From Vibrio sp. HB236076 (lineage in GTDB: Bacteria; Pseudomonadota; Gammaproteobacteria; Enterobacterales; Vibrionaceae): a stretch of DNA of 64,000 nt. Under the pieces are notes generated by a model. The model was not told the origin of the DNA, did no database searches, and saw nothing but the letters and a program-made list of their open reading frames with translations. Below are positions 1 through 10,242 of this stretch, in pieces. The translations under genes were made by a program, and so were the position numbers. The DNA lies in contig NZ_CP162601.1 in NCBI RefSeq assembly GCF_040957575.1, positions 310,001 through 374,000 of the forward strand, given 5' to 3'. Positions within the stretch are counted from its first letter, which is position 1, and the number at the start of each line of letters is the position of its first letter.

Positions 1-837
1 GGTACTATCAGCAGTAATCCACAAAAAGCGGTTAAGCGAACTCAAGCGTTTGCGGATTACGTGGCCAGTCAGTTATCTTCTTTCGGTGTAAAGGAAGCCA
101 AAGTGGTGGTCGCGAAAGACATAGAACAAATGGCATCATGGTTGAAAAGCGGTGACGTCGATTTGGTTTCTGAAACCGTGTTTGCCGCTGCTCGAATGAT
201 TGATCAGGCTAACGCCAAGTTGATTGCTAGGCGTTGGAAAAGTGGTATTGGCGAATACTCAAGTGTATTTTTTACATCGATTACATCGGGTATCAAAAGC
301 TTTTCTGATCTGGTCGGAAAGACCATTGTTTTTGAAGACCGCGGCTCGTCAAGCTCATTTTTAGTGCCCGCCAGTCTCTTATTGGCGCAAGGCTATCAAT
401 TGCAAGAGTTGAGTTCGCCGAGAGAAAAGCCGCTTGCAGGTAAAATCGGCTACTTTTTTTCAGATGATTTTTCCAATTCAGGCGGTGAAAAAAACATGAT
501 GGCTTGGGTTCATCGAGGTCTCGTTGCTTCTGCGGCATTTAGCGATATCGATTGGCAAAAAGAAATTCCTGAGGCGATAAAAAAAGACATGAGAATTTTT
601 TATCAAAGTCAAAAGATACCTCGTTCGTTAATGTTAGTCTCGCCAACAGTGCCAGTAGAAAAGAGCCAAATGATCGCACAAATTCTGTTTGATGCAGACA
701 AAAGTGAGCCAGGCAAAGCGGCCTTGCTTCGTTACAAAAAAACGCTCAAATTCGATCCGATCACCGACGATATAAACGCCGCTGTTCTTCGTGCAAAAGA
801 GCAAAAGCGACTTATCGAATCCAAACTGTCTCGTTGA
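1..837 (+). CDS. PhnD-like periplasmic substrate-binding protein (5' end missing)
   Basis: The reading frame is open from the first base, so the true start lies outside the window. The protein resembles the phosphate/phosphite/phosphonate ABC-type binding proteins (PhnD superfamily): a GDVDLVSETVF stretch followed by a lobe with KSFSDLVGKTIVFEDRGSSSS, the usual ligand-cleft region of these proteins. It ends 16 bases before the start of a GGDEF/EAL gene, which suggests co-transcription. In this arrangement the binding protein probably senses a ligand for the membrane c-di-GMP enzyme rather than feeding a transporter, since no permease or ATPase is next to it; that is inference. The ligand cannot be read from the sequence. 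Confidence 0.75.
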   Translation, partial: GTISSNPQKAVKRTQAFADYVASQLSSFGVKEAKVVVAKDIEQMASWLKSGDVDLVSETVFAAARMIDQANAKLIARRWKSGIGEYSSVFFTSITSGIKSFSDLVGKTIVFEDRGSSSSFLVPASLLLAQGYQLQELSSPREKPLAGKIGYFFSDDFSNSGGEKNMMAWVHRGLVASAAFSDIDWQKEIPEAIKKDMRIFYQSQKIPRSLMLVSPTVPVEKSQMIAQILFDADKSEPGKAALLRYKKTLKFDPITDDINAAVLRAKEQKRLIESKLSR

Positions 838-853
838 GATAAAGGCAAGAGGT

Positions 854-3049
854 ATGAGGTTAAAAGCTAAGGTAGTTTCAGGCAGTGTATTTCTTGTCAT
901 GTTGACACTAGGCGTGTTGGTGTATACACAACACCGAGTTTCTGACTATTACACTCAAGATATCGTCGAAAAAACCAGTGAAAATATCAGTAAAAGCTTA
1001 ATCAATAATGCTCAAATACAGGTTGAGCAAATGATGGCTTACCTGTCAGATGCGTTAATCAACCCTTTTTACCGTTACGATTTAACCGGGGTGCAAGCTT
1101 TACTTGAGCCGGCACTAAATAATAAAAATTTAACCAAAATCCAGGTGTTCGATTCCCAAGGCAACATTTTTCACGATGGCAGTGAGAGTATTTTGGTATA
1201 CGGTGAGCCGATAAAGCATGATGATTTGAAAGCTGCGGTGCTAGAGCAGCGTAAGGTGTTTACCGTTATCGAAGGGGATACCATAATTATGGCTTGCCCA
1301 CTTATTTTAGGCCACGATGTGCTAGGCGGTTTGTTATTAGAATACTCGCTTGAAGAGGTATATCAAAACATACGGCAAAACCAAACCATCATCGAAGCGA
1401 CGCATCAGACCAGCACCGCCTCCAGCGCAAAACTGTTTTTTGGTATTGCTATCTTGCTTTTTTTGATGAGCTTGACACTGGCACTAGTCCTCTCAAATGG
1501 TATTGTACGGCCAATTGAACAGTTAGTTCGACATGCTAATCGAATTGGTATTGGCCAACACGGGATAGACAACGACGTTCAACGCAATGACGAATTAGGC
1601 ACCTTGGCTCACTCTTTTAATGATATGGATAAAAACTTAAAAGAACGCACCGAAGCGATTGAGTTTTTGGCCTATCACGACGTACTTACACGGCTGCCAA
1701 ATCGTGCTCAATTCATGGATTTTCTCAATAAACGAATCGATCACGGCCTAAAGCACAATCGGCCTTTTGCGGTCTTGTTTATCGACTTAGATGAGTTTAA
1801 GGGGATCAATGATAACTTGGGCCACAGTGCTGGTGATGAATTATTGTGTACAGTAGCCAATAGTATTAAAGCCGAGGTTGAAAAGCGGGCAAACCCACAT
1901 CGAGATCAAACGACTTATTTTATTTCTCGAGTTGGGGGGGATGAATTTTTGATGTGCTTACCCAACCTCGAACATTTTAATCGCCAAGGGATCGGCCAAA
2001 CTGAGCAGGTTATTGTATCAAATCTTGCCAAACAGTTAATTTCAACATTATCAAAGCCAATTTGGTTAGAAAAAAGTAATGAGTCTGTGGTGGTCGGAGC
2101 CAGTATTGGTATTGCTTTGTACCCTCAGGCGGGGCAAAGCTCAGAGCAATTGGTCAAGCATGCTGACATTGCTATGTACAACGCAAAAAATAGCGGTAAA
2201 GGACAGTTCTGTTTTTTCAATGAAGAAATGGAAAAAGAGATGATTTACCGAAATGAATTGGAAAAAGAATTGCGATTGGCGATGGAAGATTACTCTGCAT
2301 TTCACATGTACTATCAACCCAAAATTGAGCTTAACAGTGGACGCATTATTGGCGCTGAAGCTCTGATCCGCTGGATCCACCCGACTCGAGGCCATATCTC
2401 GCCAGATGTGTTTATCAAAATCGCCGAGTCGACCGGTATGATCATCCCTCTTGGTGAATGGATCGTAAAACAAGTGGCCAAGGACATGCATAAGATCTAT
2501 GGCTTTTGCGCTCATCAAGATTTTCACTTAGCGTTGAATGTGTCTGCCAAACAGTTGTATGGCAGCAAGGTTGCGCGGTTGTTGAATCACCAATTGATTA
2601 CTTATCAACTGCCTCCTCATTGTCTTCACGTAGAAGTGACGGAAACCTTGTTAATGCAAGACCGACAAACAGCGAAAGAAAATTTAGACAAAATCAGAGC
2701 GTTAGGCATCGAAATTTGGCTTGATGATTTTGGAACGGGGTATTCATCACTGGGCTATTTACTCGATTTTAATATTGATGGAATTAAAATCGATCGCAGC
2801 TTTGTCAATGATATCACCACGGATAAACACTCTCAGGCGCTGTGCTCTGCGATCATCAATATGGCCAAAAAGTTAGATATTAAAGTGGTCGCTGAAGGCG
2901 TTGAAGAAATAGAGCAGTCCAACTACCTTCTCAATGAAGAGTGTGATTATGCCCAAGGGTATTTTTATTCTCGCCCAATTGCGCTTAATGAGTTTATTGT
3001 ATTCCTTGAAGAGAGTGTGCTAAATCAAACTCGGCCACACGTGTTGTAA
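854..3049 (+). CDS. Membrane-bound GGDEF-EAL c-di-GMP enzyme
   Basis: A 731-residue protein that should make and/or break cyclic di-GMP at the inner membrane. An N-terminal membrane segment (about residues 5-25) is followed by a periplasmic sensor region, a second membrane segment near 205-230 and a HAMP linker. The GGDEF domain contains an intact RVGGDEF, and the EAL domain has GAEALIRW, the DDFGTGYSS loop and VVAEGVE, so both catalytic sites look preserved. The ATG at 854 is preferred over an upstream in-frame start because AAGAGG precedes it and the upstream codons overlap the previous gene. It follows the PhnD-like gene closely; the pair probably form a periplasmic sensor plus output enzyme. 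Confidence 0.9.
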   Translation: MRLKAKVVSGSVFLVMLTLGVLVYTQHRVSDYYTQDIVEKTSENISKSLINNAQIQVEQMMAYLSDALINPFYRYDLTGVQALLEPALNNKNLTKIQVFDSQGNIFHDGSESILVYGEPIKHDDLKAAVLEQRKVFTVIEGDTIIMACPLILGHDVLGGLLLEYSLEEVYQNIRQNQTIIEATHQTSTASSAKLFFGIAILLFLMSLTLALVLSNGIVRPIEQLVRHANRIGIGQHGIDNDVQRNDELGTLAHSFNDMDKNLKERTEAIEFLAYHDVLTRLPNRAQFMDFLNKRIDHGLKHNRPFAVLFIDLDEFKGINDNLGHSAGDELLCTVANSIKAEVEKRANPHRDQTTYFISRVGGDEFLMCLPNLEHFNRQGIGQTEQVIVSNLAKQLISTLSKPIWLEKSNESVVVGASIGIALYPQAGQSSEQLVKHADIAMYNAKNSGKGQFCFFNEEMEKEMIYRNELEKELRLAMEDYSAFHMYYQPKIELNSGRIIGAEALIRWIHPTRGHISPDVFIKIAESTGMIIPLGEWIVKQVAKDMHKIYGFCAHQDFHLALNVSAKQLYGSKVARLLNHQLITYQLPPHCLHVEVTETLLMQDRQTAKENLDKIRALGIEIWLDDFGTGYSSLGYLLDFNIDGIKIDRSFVNDITTDKHSQALCSAIINMAKKLDIKVVAEGVEEIEQSNYLLNEECDYAQGYFYSRPIALNEFIVFLEESVLNQTRPHVL

Positions 3050-3069
3050 GCTGGCTAAAGGCTTGAAAT

Positions 3070-3105
3070 CGTGAGAGGCTACAGCGTGTCTAGTCACCTC
3101 TCACG
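3070..3105. terminator. Hairpin between convergent genes
   Basis: A 9-bp perfect stem (3070-3078 with 3097-3105) sits between the convergent GGDEF/EAL gene and the yeeE-like gene. There is no strong T-run, so bidirectional terminator function is inferred from its position. Confidence 0.45.
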
Positions 3106-3112
3106 GTATGCT

Positions 3113-4360
3113 TTAACTGATTCGTTTACCCAGTTGATTGCCTAATACGCCACCCATAATCATGACGACTAAGAAAATCCAGCCAGACAAAGAGAAATTC
3201 GCAATGGGGGTAAATAACGCGCCGACATTACAGCCATTGGCTAAGCGGGTACCCAATCCCATCGATAAGCCCGCGACAATCAACATACTGGCTTCTTTTC
3301 CTGACAGTCTCAGGCGAGATATCCCCGAAATAAAACGTCCTGATAGCAGTAAGCAAGTAATAGAGCCGAGCATGATGCCGATATTTTGCACATTCACTGG
3401 GTGCTCAAAAAAGGGCATGGTAAAGGCTTGCTCAGGGCGATGAGTAAACTCAGCAATCAGACTTGGGTCAATACCTGTAGCAATCAGTAAGCGACCAAAC
3501 CAAAGCCCAAAAGGGGTTGAAGCGCCCCAACCAGAGCCGGTCACGCCCATTAACAAAGTAAATAAGATAACAATGACAGCAACCCCTGTGGTAAGGGACC
3601 AACGACGGACAAATAACGCTTGATAGGTTTGTGAGCTAAAAAACGGATAGGCAGCAAAATCATAAGGTGTATTTTCTGCTTGTTCTTTTTCTGCTGCATT
3701 GCCGATATAAGTGCCCTGTAAACGGCGCTGACGTTCGTAGCGATGAGCAAACCATACCACGAGACTGGCTAAACCGGCCGTCAGTAGGATAGCGCCGAGG
3801 TAACCGTCAAGTGGGGTCCCAGCAAATAGGTCGGGTAAAAAGACCCCTTTGCCCTGATAGGTCGACGAAGAAACCCAAGTCTCGCGTATCCAACTTTGTT
3901 CCGCTTGTAAAGGAAAGCCGAGAAACACACCGCCACCAAAGCTAAGCAGTACCAGTGCAGGGCGATTTAAGCTACTGGAGAAATAGGTTAATACCCCAGA
4001 GGCACAGCAACTGGCGAATGACATGCCAAAGCCAAATAACAGTCCTCCCACTAACAAGCCCGCATTGATGGGGTTAATCCACAATCCCATATCTTGTGGG
4101 TTGTGGTTGTAGAGAAAAGCGCTGGTAGTCAAGGCGGCTAAGGTAAACATTAACATTAACGCGCGTAGCAACTTGGTTGTGCCTGCTCGATAAGCGCGAT
4201 TAACACTACCGGCAAAGCCAATCGAAGAGCGGGTCAATGCATAGCCTAACCCCAGGCCAATGACGAGACGAAAAAAGATCTCTGGATTGAGTAACAGGCC
4301 GCCGAGGACTAGACTGAATAACAGTAAAAAAGCCCCGCTTAAGTGTTCTTTGACGTTCAT
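3113..4360 (-). CDS. YeeE/YedE family membrane transporter (sulfur compound uptake)
   Basis: A 415-residue, highly hydrophobic protein made of two YeeE/YedE-type halves. Each half has the small-residue, cysteine-bearing segment typical of the family: GFGMSFASCCASGVL in the N-terminal half and GLGTRLANGCNVGALFTP near the C-terminus. Members studied elsewhere import thiosulfate-type sulfur compounds through conserved cysteines. About ten membrane segments can be read. No TusA-like or sulfurtransferase gene is adjacent, so the substrate is an inference from the family. The start ATG at 4360 is the first in frame. Confidence 0.85.
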   Translation of the reverse strand: MNVKEHLSGAFLLLFSLVLGGLLLNPEIFFRLVIGLGLGYALTRSSIGFAGSVNRAYRAGTTKLLRALMLMFTLAALTTSAFLYNHNPQDMGLWINPINAGLLVGGLLFGFGMSFASCCASGVLTYFSSSLNRPALVLLSFGGGVFLGFPLQAEQSWIRETWVSSSTYQGKGVFLPDLFAGTPLDGYLGAILLTAGLASLVVWFAHRYERQRRLQGTYIGNAAEKEQAENTPYDFAAYPFFSSQTYQALFVRRWSLTTGVAVIVILFTLLMGVTGSGWGASTPFGLWFGRLLIATGIDPSLIAEFTHRPEQAFTMPFFEHPVNVQNIGIMLGSITCLLLSGRFISGISRLRLSGKEASMLIVAGLSMGLGTRLANGCNVGALFTPIANFSLSGWIFLVVMIMGGVLGNQLGKRIS

Positions 4361-4602
4361 AAACTATCTCAAAAGTAAGCCAACATGTGATCGATGTCGC
4401 AGCTTAATGAGGGGGGTGTTGAGCATCAAGTGTTGTTCAATAACGAATGGCTATAAGATAGTGACTTTTGTTCGCGAATAATGGGCAGTAGATTGACAGG
4501 TTCAGCTGCTGGCACACATATGACCAAGGAACGGCCTTTTTGTGGTTGTTCTTAAATACAGTATACCAGCAGCAATGTACAAGCGTGCGATGGTACTTTC
4601 AG

Positions 4603-4770
4603 TTAGGGTCTTCTTGGGCCTGGTGTAATAACCACGGCCGGGGCGGGAAGCGCAATCGTGATATTTGCAAACGGACGAGGGCCTGGCCAGCCGGGTCCTC
4701 GAGGTCCGACACAACCAGTTAACAGCGCAACTGTTGCTGCTAATACAGCAAGATATGTCATTTTTTTCAT
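4603..4770 (-). CDS. Very small lipoprotein, 55 aa
   Basis: Reading the minus strand, AGGAG lies 8 bases before an ATG that opens a 55-codon frame. It begins with a charged stretch and a hydrophobic segment ending in the lipobox LLTGC (Cys20), then a Pro/Gly-rich tail (GPRGPGWPGPRP). The mature peptide would be only about 35 residues, anchored in the envelope. I do not recognise a specific family. Its good ribosome site and clean lipobox make it credible. An overlapping frame reaching 4825 on the same strand is a shadow. Confidence 0.7.
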   Translation of the reverse strand: MKKMTYLAVLAATVALLTGCVGPRGPGWPGPRPFANITIALPAPAVVITPGPRRP

Positions 4771-4887
4771 CACATGATCTCCTAGTTAGGCAAAACTCGT
4801 TGGACTCTGAATAAGGTGGTCTCACCTCGCTTTTGATTTTATTGGCTCATACCAAGGAGTCAATCGTCTTGACGTTGTATTACATTA

Positions 4888-4937
4888 ATAGCAATCTAAC
4901 TCAATAACGGGCAAGTGTTATTGAGTTAGATTGCTAT
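4888..4937. repeat. Perfect 21-bp inverted repeat (MITE-like palindrome)
   Basis: The arms 4888-4908 and 4917-4937 are exact reverse complements with an 8-base loop. The arm sequence closely resembles the terminal inverted repeat of the MITE-like insert at 61476-61637 (shared core CAATCTAACT, then AATA). It is not followed by a T-run and lies more than 100 bp past the end of valS, which has its own terminator. It is most likely an end-to-end remnant of the same small transposable family. Confidence 0.7.
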
Positions 4938-4981
4938 AAGTGCACTGGTCGGAAAAACCTTTGGATGATAAGAGTGGCAAC

Positions 4982-5016
4982 AAAAAAGCCTGTCAAACTG
5001 AGTTTGGCAGGCTTTG
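4982..5016 (-). terminator. Rho-independent terminator of valS
   Basis: A 13-bp stem with one wobble pair and a 3-base loop, followed on the minus strand by a run of T. It lies 25 bases past the valS stop codon. Confidence 0.85.
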
Positions 5017-5041
5017 TCATTAGCTTGTGATCAACGAGTGA

Positions 5042-7900
5042 TTACAAGGCGGCTATGGTGACTTTTTGCTCTTGTAGCTTAACCAGTGTCTCTTGATAGC
5101 TCTCTAGCTTCTCTCGCTCTTTGGCAACGACGGCTTCAGGGGCTTTGGCCACAAAACCTTGGTTGTTTAACTTGCCTTCGATGCGTTTGATTTCGCCTTG
5201 TGTCTTATCTATTTCTTTATCAAGACGGGCTAGCTCAGCGGTTTTATCAATCAAACCGGCCATTGGAATAAGCAATTCTGATTTACCCACTAGCGCCGAT
5301 GCACAAGCCGGTGTTTCTTCTTCGCTTGCCAGCAGGCGGACACTGTCGAGTTTAGCTAAAGAAGTCAGCACTGTTTGGCAAGATGCTAAGCGCTCTGCAT
5401 CTTGCTCGTTAGCGGCTTTCAGCATCACTTCTAATGGCTTACCTGGGTTGATATCGTACTCTGCGCGCAAGTTACGAATACTGGTGATAAAGCTCTTCAC
5501 CCACTCGATGTCGCTTAATGCTTCTGGGTGGAAGTTGCCTTCATCGTACTGCGGTAGCGCCTGTAGCATGATGGTGTCGCCCTCAACACCGTCTACTAAC
5601 GGTTTCACACTTTGCCAAATGGTTTCCGTGATGTATGGCAATACCGGGTGGGCAAGGCGCAAGGTTTTTTCCAGCACCGTGATAAGAGTGCGGCGTGTTG
5701 CGCGTTGCTGAGCCTCACTTCCTTTCCACAGTACCGGCTTAGTGAGCTCGAGATACCAGTCACAGAATTGGTTCCAGATAAACTCATACAGGGTATTGGC
5801 GGCCATATCGAGACGGAAGTTATCGATATGTTCGTTGAACGATTTCGCCGCCAGCTCAAATTGTGACTCGATCCATTTGTCGGCCAGAGAATACTCAAGA
5901 TCACCACCGTTAAAGCCGCAATCTTGCTCTTCGGTATTCATCAGAACATAGCGACTCGCGTTCCACAGTTTGTTGCAGAAGTTGCGGTAGCCCTCTAAGC
6001 GTTTCATATCCCAGTTAATGTCACGACCGGTAGAAGCCATGGCTGCTAGGGTAAAGCGCAGGGCATCCGTACCAAAGGCTTCGATGCCATTTTCAAAGGT
6101 TTTACGCGTGTTTTTCTCGATTTTCTTCGCCAATTGAGGCTGCATCATATTGCCGGTGCGCTTAGACACGAGTGACTCGAGATCAATACCATCAATCATG
6201 TCGATAGGATCAAGGACATTGCCTTTTGACTTCGACATTTTATCGCCATTTTCATCGCGGATGAGGCCGGTTACGTAGACCGTTTTAAAGGGCACTTGTG
6301 GTTTGCCATTTTCGTCTTTGATGAAGTGCATGGTCATCATGATCATACGTGCCACCCAGAAGAAAATAATGTCAAAGCCGGTGACCAACACATCTGAGGG
6401 ATGGAAGGTCTCAAGGTCAGGAGTTTGTTCGGGCCAGCCTTGAGTACCAAAGGTCCACAGCGCAGAAGAGAACCAGGTATCAAGGACATCGTCGTCGCGG
6501 CGTAGCTCAATCGCGCTTTCTAGCCCGTGCTTGGCACGCACTTCTTCTTCGCTACGGCCAACGTAGACATTACCTTGGTTGTCGTACCACGCAGGGATGC
6601 GATGGCCCCACCACAATTGACGAGAAATACACCAGTCTTGGATATCGCGCATCCAAGAGAAGTACATGTTTTCGTACTGTTTTGGTACAAACTGGATTTC
6701 ACCGTCTTCTACTGCCTGGGTCGCTACTTGAGCAAGAGGGGCGGTGCGCACGTACCATTGGTCGGTGAGCATCGGCTCAATCACCACGCCACCGCGATCG
6801 CCATACGGCACGGTTAAGTCGTGATCTTTAATTTCTTCTAGCAAACCCAAGGCATCAAATTCTGCCACGATGGCTTTACGAGCTGCAAAGCGCTCTAAAC
6901 CTTGATATGACTCCGGGATGTCGGTGGTATAAGCATCACTCGGTTCACCATTGGTGGTGAAGACTTCTGCCGCATCGCGAATATTGGCATCAAACGTCAA
7001 GATATTGATCATCGGTAATTGATGGCGCTTGCCGACTTCGTAGTCGTTGAAGTCGTGAGCCGGAGTGATTTTCACACAACCGGTGCCTTTTTCCATATCG
7101 GCGTGTTCATCGCCGACGATGGGGATGCGACGGTTAACGATTGGCAACAGGACCTCATTGCCAATCAGTGCTTGATAGCGAGGATCTTCTGGGTTAACAG
7201 CAACCCCCGTATCGCCGAGCATGGTTTCTGGACGGGTGGTGGCAACCACAATGTAATCTTTGCCTTCTGCGGTTTTTACCCCATCGGCCAAAGGATAGCG
7301 GAAATGCCACATATGGCCTTTCTTATCTTTATTTTCAACTTCGAGATCAGAAATCGCCGTGTGCAACTTAGGATCCCAGTTGACCAAGCGTTTGCCTCGG
7401 TAGATCAAATCTTCTTCGTAAAGGCGCACAAACACTTCTTGAACGGCATTAGACAAGCCATCATCCATAGTAAAGCGCTCGCGGTCCCAATCCACTGACG
7501 CTCCAAGGCGACGCAGTTGTTGGGTGATGTTACCACCGGACTCGTTTTTCCATTCCCAGATTTTATCGATAAAAGCATCACGACCGTAATCGTGTTTGGT
7601 TTTACCTTCCTCGGCTGCAATTTTGCGTTCAACGACCATCTGAGTCGCGATACCCGCATGGTCAGTACCTACTTGCCACAAGGTATTTTTGCCTTTCATG
7701 CGTTGGCAGCGGATCAAGGTATCCATAATGGTGTCTTGGAAAGCGTGACCCATGTGCAGGCTGCCAGTGACATTCGGCGGCGGGATCATGATGCTGTAAG
7801 ATTCTTTGCTGGTGTCACCGTGTGGCTTGAAGTAGCCTTTTTCTTCCCAAGCTTGATATAGGGCTTGTTCAATTGAAGTGGGGTTGTATGTCTTTTCCAT
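5042..7900 (-). CDS. valS: Valyl-tRNA synthetase
   Basis: A 952-residue class I aminoacyl-tRNA synthetase that charges tRNA-Val in the cytoplasm. The HIGH-type signature appears in [15 protein letters not shown] near residue 45 and the KMSKS loop as [10 protein letters not shown]. The editing domain ([11 protein letters not shown]) and the C-terminal coiled-coil arm ([16 protein letters not shown]) are both present. The start [12 protein letters not shown] matches the family start, so the upstream in-frame ATG at 7945 is rejected. Length and domain order are those of ordinary gammaproteobacterial ValRS. holC and pepA lie upstream on the same strand, the usual pepA-holC-valS order. Confidence 0.98.
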   Translation of the reverse strand: MEKTYNPTSIEQALYQAWEEKGYFKPHGDTSKESYSIMIPPPNVTGSLHMGHAFQDTIMDTLIRCQRMKGKNTLWQVGTDHAGIATQMVVERKIAAEEGKTKHDYGRDAFIDKIWEWKNESGGNITQQLRRLGASVDWDRERFTMDDGLSNAVQEVFVRLYEEDLIYRGKRLVNWDPKLHTAISDLEVENKDKKGHMWHFRYPLADGVKTAEGKDYIVVATTRPETMLGDTGVAVNPEDPRYQALIGNEVLLPIVNRRIPIVGDEHADMEKGTGCVKITPAHDFNDYEVGKRHQLPMINILTFDANIRDAAEVFTTNGEPSDAYTTDIPESYQGLERFAARKAIVAEFDALGLLEEIKDHDLTVPYGDRGGVVIEPMLTDQWYVRTAPLAQVATQAVEDGEIQFVPKQYENMYFSWMRDIQDWCISRQLWWGHRIPAWYDNQGNVYVGRSEEEVRAKHGLESAIELRRDDDVLDTWFSSALWTFGTQGWPEQTPDLETFHPSDVLVTGFDIIFFWVARMIMMTMHFIKDENGKPQVPFKTVYVTGLIRDENGDKMSKSKGNVLDPIDMIDGIDLESLVSKRTGNMMQPQLAKKIEKNTRKTFENGIEAFGTDALRFTLAAMASTGRDINWDMKRLEGYRNFCNKLWNASRYVLMNTEEQDCGFNGGDLEYSLADKWIESQFELAAKSFNEHIDNFRLDMAANTLYEFIWNQFCDWYLELTKPVLWKGSEAQQRATRRTLITVLEKTLRLAHPVLPYITETIWQSVKPLVDGVEGDTIMLQALPQYDEGNFHPEALSDIEWVKSFITSIRNLRAEYDINPGKPLEVMLKAANEQDAERLASCQTVLTSLAKLDSVRLLASEEETPACASALVGKSELLIPMAGLIDKTAELARLDKEIDKTQGEIKRIEGKLNNQGFVAKAPEAVVAKEREKLESYQETLVKLQEQKVTIAAL

Positions 7901-8019
7901 AGCGCTCTTAAATGGATACGTTGATGGTGAAAAATAATCGTTCAATCATTATACCGAATTGGTCGCACAAGATCTGCTTAACGGTATGCATTTTGATTTT
8001 TTACGGATAGCGATTGCGG

Positions 8020-8469
8020 TTACGGGAGTGAAACCTCGACCGTTTGCATAGCAAAACCCGCCTGTCGATACAGTTTATATCTTTCGCGAGCCAGTTGCTT
8101 GGCTTTTTCTTCGCAAGGCACGAAGTCTACCACTTCGGCAAACTTGTGCGCAAAGGTTGTCTCTTGATTGGCCAAATTTATGACCAGCTGCCGATTCCAC
8201 AGCGGTTTTGCTTGTGGGTGACCTATTTCGATCGCCGTCCCGTATTTAGGGCCTTCCCCTGCAAGGTGGTGAGCGAGATAATCGGCACCCTCTTGCTGAA
8301 AAAAGACCTCGGCTAAGGCTTCGGCTTGTGTGCGGTTATGGCAGTGAAGGTACAGCTTAGCCCCTTGGTTGACAAAGTGTCGAGTTAGATAGATCACATA
8401 GTCAAACCAGCCGGATTGGCTGGCTTGGGGGCTGTGCTCAGAGATGAGATAAAATGTCGCTGTGGCCAT
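8020..8469 (-). CDS. holC: DNA polymerase III chi subunit
   Basis: A 149-residue protein matching the HolC family. It starts MATATFYLI, carries the central LYLHCHNRTQAEALAE segment and has the C-terminal VPCEEKAKQLARERYKLYR stretch. Chi, with psi, links the clamp loader to single-stranded DNA-binding protein at the replication fork. It sits between pepA and valS on the same strand, its standard neighbourhood. Confidence 0.93.
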   Translation of the reverse strand: MATATFYLISEHSPQASQSGWFDYVIYLTRHFVNQGAKLYLHCHNRTQAEALAEVFFQQEGADYLAHHLAGEGPKYGTAIEIGHPQAKPLWNRQLVINLANQETTFAHKFAEVVDFVPCEEKAKQLARERYKLYRQAGFAMQTVEVSLP

Positions 8470-8539
8470 GGTGTGCTCTTATCCATGAGCGAGATGCCGG
8501 GATGTAATGAGCAATCTCGCTACTTAGTCTTTAGCGCGA

Positions 8540-10048
8540 TTATTCTTCGCGATATTGACCACTGCGGTTAAGCAAAAACTGCACTAATAAGGAGACCGGT
8601 CGACCAGTGGATCCTTTTGCGGCTCCAGAGCGCCACGCTGTCCCCGCGATATCAAGGTGTGCCCAATTGTACTTTTTCGCAAAGCGCGACAAAAAACAAC
8701 CTGCGGTGATGGTGCCGGCTGGGCGGCCGCCGATATTGGCCATATCCGCAAACGGGCTGCGCAATTGCTCTTGGAACTCATCAATCATAGGCAAGCGCCA
8801 AGCGCGATCACTGGCTTGCTCAGACGCGTTGACCAATTCGTGCGCCAGAGGGTTGTGGTTTGACACTAAGCCACTGATATGGTGACCAAGGGCGATAATA
8901 CACGCACCGGTCAAGGTGGCAACATCGATGACACACTCAGGCTCAAAGCGCTCGACGTAGGTCAAAGTGTCACAAAGCACCAAACGCCCTTCGGCATCGG
9001 TATTGAGGACTTCGACCGTTTGACCGGACATGGTGGTTAATATGTCACCAGGTCGATAGGCGTTACTTCCTGGCATATTTTCACAGCCCGCTAACACACC
9101 GACAACGTTAATCGGTAAATTGAGTTTGGCGAGAGCCGCCATGGTGCCAAATACCGATGCGGCGCCACACATGTCGTATTTCATTTCATCCATGCCTTCG
9201 CCTGGTTTGAGAGAAATACCCCCAGAGTCAAAAGTGAGTCCTTTGCCGACCAGCACAATGGGCTTGGCTGTGGGATCAGGATGGCCGCGGTATTCAATCA
9301 GTGACATCATGGCTTCGTTTTTCGAACCGCGACTGACGGCGAGATAGGAATGCATTCCAAGCTTTTCCATCTCTTGTTCGCCAATGATTTTTGTGCTGAT
9401 GGTATCGTAGTCATCGGCGAGGCGACGCGCCTGTGAGGCGAGGTAGGCCGGATTGGCGATATTGGGCGGCATGTTGCCGAGGTCTTTACACGCACTGACG
9501 CCTGAGGCAATAGCTAACCCGTGATTAATTGCTTTTTCACCAAGGTTAAGTTCGCGGCGAGTCGGGACGTTAAAAACCAATTTTCGCAATGGGCGGCGCA
9601 GTTCTGGTTTGTTGCTTTTAAATTGGTCAAAGGTGTAGAGGCCGTCATTGGTCGCTTCGACGGCTTGGCGAACTTTCCAATAGGTATCGCGGCCTTTGAC
9701 GTGAAGTTCAGTGAGAAAGCACACCGCTTCCATTGAGCCGGTTTCATTGAGAGTGTTGATGGTTTTTTGGATGATTTCTTTGTACTGACGTTCGCCGAGT
9801 TCGCGTTCTTTACCACAGCCGACGAGCAATACGCGTTCTGAGAGTACGCCGGGTACGTGGTGCAATAACAATACTTGGCCGGGTTTTCCTTCTAGGTCGC
9901 CCCGGCGGAGCAGTGAACTTAAATAACCGTCACTGACTTTGTCGAGTTGCTCGGCAACGGGGGAAAGACGGCGTGGTTCGAAAACACCGACAACGATACA
10001 GGCGCTGCGTTGTTTCTCCGGGCTACCACTTTTTACACTGAACTCCAT
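8540..10048 (-). CDS. pepA: Leucyl aminopeptidase A (PepA / XerA)
   Basis: A 502-residue M17 metallo-aminopeptidase. The metal-binding signature NTDAEGRL is present, as are [17 protein letters not shown] and KYDMCGAAS upstream of it. The family start [13 protein letters not shown] is at 10048; the longer frame from 10084 is rejected. In enterobacteria PepA also binds DNA and helps Xer recombination and transcription control. This is of passing interest because an Xer-like element sits just downstream of lptFG. pepA is divergent from lptF, with the shared promoter region 10049-10242. Confidence 0.96.
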   Translation of the reverse strand: MEFSVKSGSPEKQRSACIVVGVFEPRRLSPVAEQLDKVSDGYLSSLLRRGDLEGKPGQVLLLHHVPGVLSERVLLVGCGKERELGERQYKEIIQKTINTLNETGSMEAVCFLTELHVKGRDTYWKVRQAVEATNDGLYTFDQFKSNKPELRRPLRKLVFNVPTRRELNLGEKAINHGLAIASGVSACKDLGNMPPNIANPAYLASQARRLADDYDTISTKIIGEQEMEKLGMHSYLAVSRGSKNEAMMSLIEYRGHPDPTAKPIVLVGKGLTFDSGGISLKPGEGMDEMKYDMCGAASVFGTMAALAKLNLPINVVGVLAGCENMPGSNAYRPGDILTTMSGQTVEVLNTDAEGRLVLCDTLTYVERFEPECVIDVATLTGACIIALGHHISGLVSNHNPLAHELVNASEQASDRAWRLPMIDEFQEQLRSPFADMANIGGRPAGTITAGCFLSRFAKKYNWAHLDIAGTAWRSGAAKGSTGRPVSLLVQFLLNRSGQYREE

Positions 10049-10242
10049 GCGTACTCCTACATCCTGAAGACAAAACATTCTCAATGTTAGATAATGACCG
10101 CTTACTTGTTGAATGTTACTCTATAGTTAACTTCATAAATGCAGCGGCTGTCTGGTCATCATAGTATAAAAAAATATAAGGTTTACCGGAAAATTATAGT
10201 GATTCGACCAAAAAAACAAGTTTTTATAAAGGTAATTTGCGC

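Noticed and set aside
4502..4825. 107-codon minus-strand frame
   Set aside because: Overlaps the 55-aa lipoprotein gene in another frame and has no ribosome site or sensible composition.
7019..7498. 159-codon plus-strand frame inside valS
   Set aside because: Shadow of the valS coding strand.
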